DNA of 64,000 bases, from NCBI RefSeq assembly GCF_018340385.1, contig NC_056596.1, positions 19,678,627 to 19,742,626 on the forward strand. Direction: 5' to 3'. The stretch's first letter is position 1, and every line of letters starts with the position of its first letter. Positions 50,301-58,790 of this stretch are shown in pieces. The translations under genes and the position numbers were made by a program. This DNA is from Cyprinus carpio. Its lineage: Eukaryota; Chordata; Actinopteri; Cypriniformes; Cyprinidae. The notes beneath the pieces were generated by a model. It had not been told where the DNA came from. It saw only the letters and a program-made list of their open reading frames with translations, and did not search any database.

Positions 50301-53300
50301 TGAACGCTACCATGAGTTCTGTGTTGTACCAACAGTGAAGCGTCCGGAGACCATCCATGTGTGGGGTTGCTTTTCAACCAAGGGAGTGGGCTCTCTCATA
50401 AATCTGCCCAAAAACACTGCCATGAATGAAAAACGGTATCAAAACATCCTGCATGACTGACTTCTTCCAACGATCCATGAGCAATTTGGTTATGATCCGT
50501 TCATTTTCCAGCATGATGGAGCACCATGACACAAAGCAAGAGTGATAAAGAAGTGGCTCGAAGATCATTACAAAGAAATTTTGGATCCATGGCCAGGGAA
50601 CTCTCCGGATCTCAATCCCATAGAAAACCTGTGGTCAGTCCTCAAAAGGCGAGTGGACAAGCAGAAGTTGTCAGAAATTGTCATCAACTCCGAGAACTAA
50701 TAAGGCAAGAATGGATCACCATCAGTCAGGATTCGACTCAGAAGCTAATATCCAGCACGCCAGAGCGAATTGCAGAGGTTATGAAGGACAAGGTTCAGCA
50801 CTGTAAATACTGACTCACTATATTTTTTGGAAACACTATTTTGATAGTCCACTTTAGACATTAAACTACATATAAATAACTTTGCAACTACTTGTCAACC
50901 AGCAGTCATTACAGTATTAGTAGACGGTCTGCTTAATATCTACTAACATTTTATTTTGATGGTCGCTCAACAGAAGTTCTACTGACTATAAGTAACTTTG
51001 CAAGTACAGCAACTTATTCTACTAACCCAAACGCCGGTTTCACACTACAAGCATGAGCAGCGCATAATTTTTTTCGACATGCATGTTTATCAATAAGTGC
51101 ATTCACACCGGCAGCAGGAGCAGCGCATAAGCGTCAAGCTGGAGCATCATGTAAGCAGCACTGCAGCAATGGTTTCAGCGCCAAGTCTATTTTTGCTGCA
51201 CCGCTCACACTCAATTAATATGACAGCACACGTTTGAAGGACAAAATAAACATGATTTCACACAAAACGTGCTAAAAATGCACAGAATAAGCATGTCTAG
51301 TGTTTTAACACTAATTGGAATATGTCAGGAAAGAAAATGAAGAATCAAAAGTATGTATAGAAGATTTACCCATTTTAACTTGTTTTTAATTTTTAAATGC
51401 TTTAAGCAAATTAAAACTTAAAACATTTTATCAAACTCACAATGAACAATTCATCTTGCTCAGGATCTTAAGTTACAATTAAGTATATACATAAGAAAAT
51501 CGTTATTCATTCATTATTGACAGCTATAGTAAATAATGTATTCAGTAAATATTGCACACGTGTTCACTTACGACTGACGTGACAAACTTACGCCTTTTAT
51601 TTATTTTGAGTTCCACAGTTACAGAAACGGAGCTATAGACACAATAAATGACATCTTCACCCTTACTTAAAAAATAAATAAATTACAAAAATTAAAAAGT
51701 ACAAGATTTTGTATGCATATTGCATAGTTGCTTAGAGTCAGTTGTTTTATTTGTGATGATAATGCAATGAAACATGCCAAATTGTGCGGTCAATTTTTTG
51801 GCCATGCTTTTATACAAAGAAATTATGAACACATGCAAAAACTAGAGGACCAATGAAATATGGATAACCCATGTTGTAGTCAATGTGCTAATGTTGCCAA
51901 TTTAGTGATTTTGTCACTAGATTTAGTGACTTCCAAAATCAAAATCAATTTCTTGGACAAACCTTCTCTACATTCCGAGACTCTCCCATGACATTATAAA
52001 GGTGAGTTCACTGATCTATATAAATATAAATATAAATATATATCAGTGAACTCACCCTCAACTGAAAGCAATTGGCAACACCAGTCAGTTTTTTTTTCTT
52101 CATATTTTGATGGTTTAAGTGAAATGTGGGGTCAGGAAAAAAAATAAATCCATGCATTACTTTTGGCCACTGTTGTGTTTGGTGGGGTTAGTGCCACAAT
52201 ATGTAAGACCCTGTCATCACAGGTGCATTGCTGCAATTTTCCAATTTTTCAGCCAAAGAATGTAATTGCTACTTTAATTTCTGCAGTTAGAGCACTGACT
52301 TGTAGAGTGGAAGAGGTTATTCAATTTCTTTGTCAGTTACAAAAACAAATTGACAATCTTGACAATCGAGTTTGTATCATTTTATCAACTCCATATCTTC
52401 ATATAACTATAACATGTCCAATCTTCATTGGGAAGTGTTTGTCTCCTTTTTGCTGCCATCTTGTTACTCCTAACTAGGTTAGATGACCTCTCCAGCTCTC
52501 TTAAATAATTTAGAAGCGGAGACCTAGGCTTAACACTTACAAACCTTTATGAATCACTCTTATTCTTAAGTCTAGGAATACGAGTAAAATGTCCTATAGG
52601 TGTGAGGGCCCACTCCACCAGAGAAAAGATCTGGGAAACATCTGTGTAATCTGATAAACGCCTCAGAAGCAGTTTTACATGGGTTAAAGTCAAGTCATGT
52701 CAAGTCACCTTTATTTATATAGCGCTTTAAACAAAAATGATTGCGTCAAAGCAACTGAACAACATTAATTAGGATAATTAATTCTAATAAAATAGACATT
52801 CTAATAAATGTCTATTTGACATCTGACAGGAAACATCTTAGAGACATATTGCAGATGAGCAAGCACTCATAAACCTACATCCTGCATATGCAGACATCAG
52901 ATAGACATCTCGGAGATGTACATGTGCGATTAGAGTGCTTTACTGTTAGGTGCTGGGGCCACCTTCTGTAGAACTTAATGGCACTGGTGCTGGTGTCCTC
53001 AAACGTTAGTCTGGAGCCCTACAATGTTTCTCGAAGTCAGAAAAGTCATAACAGTGTTAGAAGAATGTTGTCTGTGGTATATTTTCACTGCAAAAAATTA
53101 AGAAATGACGCAAATATAACAGCAAATTTTGAGGCTGCAAAGATCAGAAAAAAGTTCTGCGAAATCCTGGAGGGACTGTATAGTAGTACAATTAGTAGTA
53201 GTAATATCTTTTAATAATAATTACTATTAGTATTATCTATTTTTTTTACAGAAAAACCCTGAATGACCAACAATAGCTTAAGTGTCATACTAGTCTTAAC

Positions 53301-55440
53301 TCAGTTAAAAGAACACGTATGCATTCATGGTGCAATCATATATATATGATGTTGGTGATGTGTTTATTGAACAATGTTTTTCCTGGCCTCCAAATCAGTG
53401 GCGTTTGTTTTGATATCAGCTTTAATGGAATTCTGCACTGAATTTGAATGCTTCTCACAAGGATCCACAGAGATGTTATTGATTCTGTGGCGAATTAGAC
53501 TGCTTTCTTCACTGTATCTCCCAGCGCTGTGTATAACGGTGTCGCGTGTTCGAGATCAGCCCGTTTTGCGGAGTTTGCTTGATTTTGCGATAAATTCAGT
53601 GATTGAAAAATCCTGGAAGGACTGACTATCCTAACAATAGACAACGCACTAAGGATTGATGAGCTGCTGGGTTCATGAATATTAATCATGTTGTCAGCAT
53701 TGTCTCGAACTGATTAGCTAAAATCAAAACAGGCACGGTAATAGATAAGCACCAGCCAATGAGATTGCGCTTGCGCAGCTCAGCCCACTACAGGAGAAAC
53801 CGGCATCAGTGTTGCCAAGTCCCCGATTTTCACGCAGAATTGGGCTACTTTAACACTGTTGCCGCGTGTTGTTTTTCATGTCCACGGGGAACCCCTTCGA
53901 AACGCGATTGGGCTAGTTTTGAGCAGCAGTTGGGCGGGTTTTGTTGTGACAACCTGGCAACCCTGACTGACATATCTTCTGCTTGTTCTTAAAAACGGAA
54001 TAATTCTAAATTAACTCTTTTATTTTGACAGGAAAATATAACAAAGAATAAGGTTTCCATGTAGCGTGTCGATTCAGTTTGGTGTGTGAGACTCTCGCTC
54101 TCTCTTTGCATGTGTGAGAAGGAAAATCTATCAGCAAAGCGACGGCGAGTCACGCTCCTTCACACTAGAGTTTACGGTGCGCTGGGCATCCATTGAGATG
54201 AACTGAAACCGCACAGATCGCTTGACGGAGAGCGCTCAGTGTTCAGCGAGTGAAAATATATCCGTGCTAAACTTGTAATTAGCCTCTAACACACACACTG
54301 GCAAGTAAAATCTAAGAATTTATTAGCCAATGGGCTAACGATAGACATCATTTAGTCGCATAGAGTAAAATTTAGTCACATATGCGACTGATTTACTTGC
54401 AATGTAGAGGGTTGGATCATTTAGTCGCATAGAGTAAAATTTAGTCACATATGCGACTGATTTACTTTCCAGGAGCCGGTGCTCCAGTGCTGGGTTTGGA
54501 GAGTAGCTTCATTCTGTATGTGCTTACAGCACAGCACTATTGGATGAGCTCCCCATAAGCGTCAGCAATGCAACGGGAGAGACCGTTTGAAAGGGACGCT
54601 CCGGTTACTAATGTAACCTCAGTTCCCCGAGATAAGGGAACGGGCGTTGCGTAGCCTTCCATGCTATAAGGCTGCATGCGAATCAAAGACACTTCAGTCG
54701 AAAGATTCTGACAAAATGGCACTCAAAGCTAACTAAAATAGCAATTACACGAACGTGAACAAATCAGGCTTCGGTATCAGGAGTTTCCCCATGAGCGTTA
54801 GCGACGCAACACTCATACCATTCTCTCAGGGAACCAAAGTTACATTAATAACCAGAGCGTTTTCTTGTTGATTACTCCTTGTGTAGTTATACCCCCAGTG
54901 CTTCCTGTTTTCTTTGTCGAGTCTTTATTCTGTTAAATGAAACTCACTGCACATGGATCCTACTCTCCCTCTTCTCTGAGCTCACCATCGTTACAAAAGA
55001 CTTGACCAAGTGGATCCAGCAGTGAGGCTCCTGTGTCTCGGTCACGGAGATCTTGCCTTGAGGACTATGTAAAAGACTTTACTGACGTGGCTCATCTGAC
55101 CAAAATGGAGGTGTCCCTTATCTGATCCTCTCAGCTTGACTGTGCTGCTATGGCCAGCAATATTCTGTGTGTGCCACACACACTTCTCCTGAGGTGGTTT
55201 TGTTCACTCCTGAACCCTCTTCCTGTCCTGTCACAGCCAATGAGGCCATCAATGAACTCTCTGTAACCACTGTTGGTTCTGTTGCTACCTCTTCTGTGTT
55301 TCTGCCAGAACCACCACAGTTTCAAGCTCCGCTGTGGTCTCCAGCACCATTGGCTCGACCTTAGTGGTCCTTAGCTCTATCAGCTCTGCCCTGGAAGTCT
55401 GTTACTCTACTGACTGCGTCCTGTCTCCCTGCTCGGTCTG

Positions 55441-55483
<43 letters not shown>

Positions 55484-58400
55484 CTGGAATGCAGAGTTGA
55501 TCAGTGAGCTCCTCACTATCCTTGCTGAAGCTGAGACTGTTCACCAGCTTAGCTTACCATCATAATGTAACTTGTCTTTAGGGGATCTTTACAGGATGTG
55601 TGTGAACACAAGCACAGATTCCAGAAAATCACTGGCAATGTGAAGGAACCAAAATCAAACGGTCCCGGGATATATCACAGGACACATTATCCATGTATTT
55701 TCTGGAATACGTGTATGACGAGGCTAAAGTGTTCAGAAACCTCATCCTATTGAGGCAATAAGTGCAGAACAGGGTATAAATGTGACCGCATTTAGTGCAA
55801 TAAGTGCTGCTGGTCAATATGTACCGCCCCTGTTCATCTCTCCCAGGAAGATGCTCAATAAACAAGTTATGAACAATGCTCCTGCAGAGTTAGTGGCTGA
55901 AGTATCTGATTCTTCAGTAGCTGAGTATTTATGTGAAAATGGACCCACATCTTGTTTTTGGATGGTCACCACTTCCATAAGACACTGTGAGTGGCCACAC
56001 TTACTCAACAGAACGTGTTTTCATGGTGCTATAAACAAAAGGTAGCCTTCTGATCAAATGCTTTTCAGAAGTTTGAAGTTTTGTTATAATAGGGCAGCAG
56101 ACAGTTGGATGGGCTCAAACCTGGATAAAGGCTAACCAACTGCCAGATGCAACCATAATTGCATATGCAACTAAATTTTCATGCTAGGAGACTAAATAAT
56201 GTCATTATCATTATTACAGATATATTTTCACTCGCCTTCTCTCGTCTTGATCACTCTGAGCACTGAGTTTCACTCTCCGTCTTTAAAGCGCACTGTTAAC
56301 TTTACAGTGCGTAATACTTTTTTTTTCAGATTGTATTTGTTGACATTGAAGTAAATTATATTAGACAGCTAGATTAGATTACCTAGAGAACAAGAGAAAT
56401 GCAAAGAAGAAATATAAAAGCTTTGTGTGTGTGTACTGGTTTAAGTCAGTGGTTTTCAAAGCTGTCCTGGGCTATGTTCAGACTAAAGGCAAATTTGATT
56501 TTTTTCTCAAATCAGATCTTTTCAGGCAGACCGTCTGCACTATAAATTGCAAGTGATCTAATCAGATTTGTACGTCTAGACGTAAACAACCTATCTGCAT
56601 GGGTTGCATTGGCAATGATGCCAGTATTTTTTTGTTAAAAAAATACTAATATTAAAGTTATAATACTAATATTAAAGAATAAAGTTGTTCGAGAGCTGAG
56701 AGTAGCCAAATCAAATTATTATCTTCACCAATTGAACGAGGTAAAAGGAAACAGCAAAATGATTTGGAAAAATGTTAATAGTCTTCTACAGGAGGAGATA
56801 AATTCTCCAGGAGATCTCAAGATTAAAGTTCAAGAAAAATGTATTCTAGATGATTATTTCATCGCTACTGTTTTAACTTTTTTTTTCATTAATTCTGTTA
56901 ATGAACTGGGGGGGGGGGTTAAAAATAGAAAGAAATATTCTACCGTCTGATGTTGATAGCCAAGGTTTTAACCTAGCCATTACTAACGAAACACAGGTTA
57001 ACAAAGTTATCAGCTCATTAAGAAATACTAAATGCAGGGATGTTCAGCAATTTGACACTAAGTTTCACTAACTCATAAAGATACTTTAGCTCCGGTTATC
57101 TCTCATCTTAATTTATCATTAGAACAGTGTTTTTCCTGCTGCATGGAAGCAAGCCATTGTTTCTCCTATTTTTAAATCTTGGGATCATTTTGAGATAAGC
57201 AACTACAGACCAATCAGCATATTACCAGTAGTCTCAGAGGTTGCAGAAAAGGTAGTTTTTGAAAAACTGACATCTTATCTTAACACAGCTAAGGTTGGTT
57301 TACACTGTATGCAATTTGGTTTCAGAGTAAATCATTCTACTGAAACAGCTACTTCACATTTAACAGAACAAATAATATCTAAACTTGACAAAGGTGGAAC
57401 AGTTGATGCTATATTTTTAGCAAAGCCTTTTACACGGCTTATCACAACGTTCTTCTCTCTAAATTATCTAAGTTCCAATTTTCATCTGGGGCTTTAGCAT
57501 GGATCTCCTCATATTTATCAAATAGACAGCAATGTGTAAAAATTAAAGGGGTTCACTCCAATAACTTAAACTGTACAACAGGCGTACCCCAAGGATCAAT
57601 ATTAGGCCCTTTATTATTTAGTTTATACATTAACGATCTTCCACAGTATTGCAAAGGGATACAAGTGCAAATGTGTGCTGATAATATTTATTTTCACACA
57701 TGTGAGAACAGCAGAGTTAGCAGCTGAAAAGTTAAATGTTGCTATAGGAAGTATTACACAGTGGTTAGAGCAATCGTGTCTTAACTTTAACACTGGTAAA
57801 ACAAAAGGGCATGATGTACTTTTCTAAAATGAATGTTCTTCCAGTGCAGATAATTTATAAATGGTGAAAAGATTTTCACCATTTATAAAAAAAGACTGAG
57901 TTTAATTATCTTGGTTTAACGCTGGATCCAAATCTTCGTTTTAAAAAACATGTAAAGAAATTGGTGAGGACTATAAAATATAACTTGCTGAATTTTAGAC
58001 AAATTAGACAATGTCTACCCACTGATGTAGCCATGACTTATGCATGCTACAACCTTTCTCATTGGTCATGCTGTCTGACATGTTGGGGTCAAGCAGGAGA
58101 AACTGTTATTAAACCTTTAAAATCTCTTTATAAACAGACCTTAAATACTCTAGACAAAAAGCCTAACCAATATCACCACTGTAGGGTTTTGGAGAAATAC
58201 CATTTTTGAGCTTTGATCATTTTAGACTTTTAGATTCAAATTTGTGTATGGTACATAACATTTTAAATGGTTTGGCCCCTTCTACACTTCGTGATTTTGT
58301 GCATTTTCACTCTACAGTCTCTGTAAGCTCTACAAGATCATCATCTACAGTGATTGTGTTTTTCCTTTTCGTCATTCTGCCTTAGGGTTATCGTCTTTCT

Positions 58401-58754
58401 CAGTGGAAGCTATTATTCACTGGAACACTCTACAAGAAGACATAAGGATGTGTACATCCATTGACATGTTTAAATTAAAACAAATCTTATTTAAAATGAA
58501 CTCAAATCTGTAAACACTGATGCAGTTGTGACTAAACTGAACGTTATTTTTAATCTTCTTTTTTGGCTCTGATGGGATGTGTATATGTATTACTGTATTG
58601 TATGCGTTTGTTGTTTTGTTCTTATGTTTATTTGTGATTATGATTACCTGCCAAGGGACCGCGGATGAAAACTAGCTATTCGCTAAATTCGGTACAATGC
58701 ATGAAATGGAAACATTTATGTTAAAATTGTACATGGTTCCTTTTCAAATAAATT

Positions 58755-58790
<36 letters not shown>

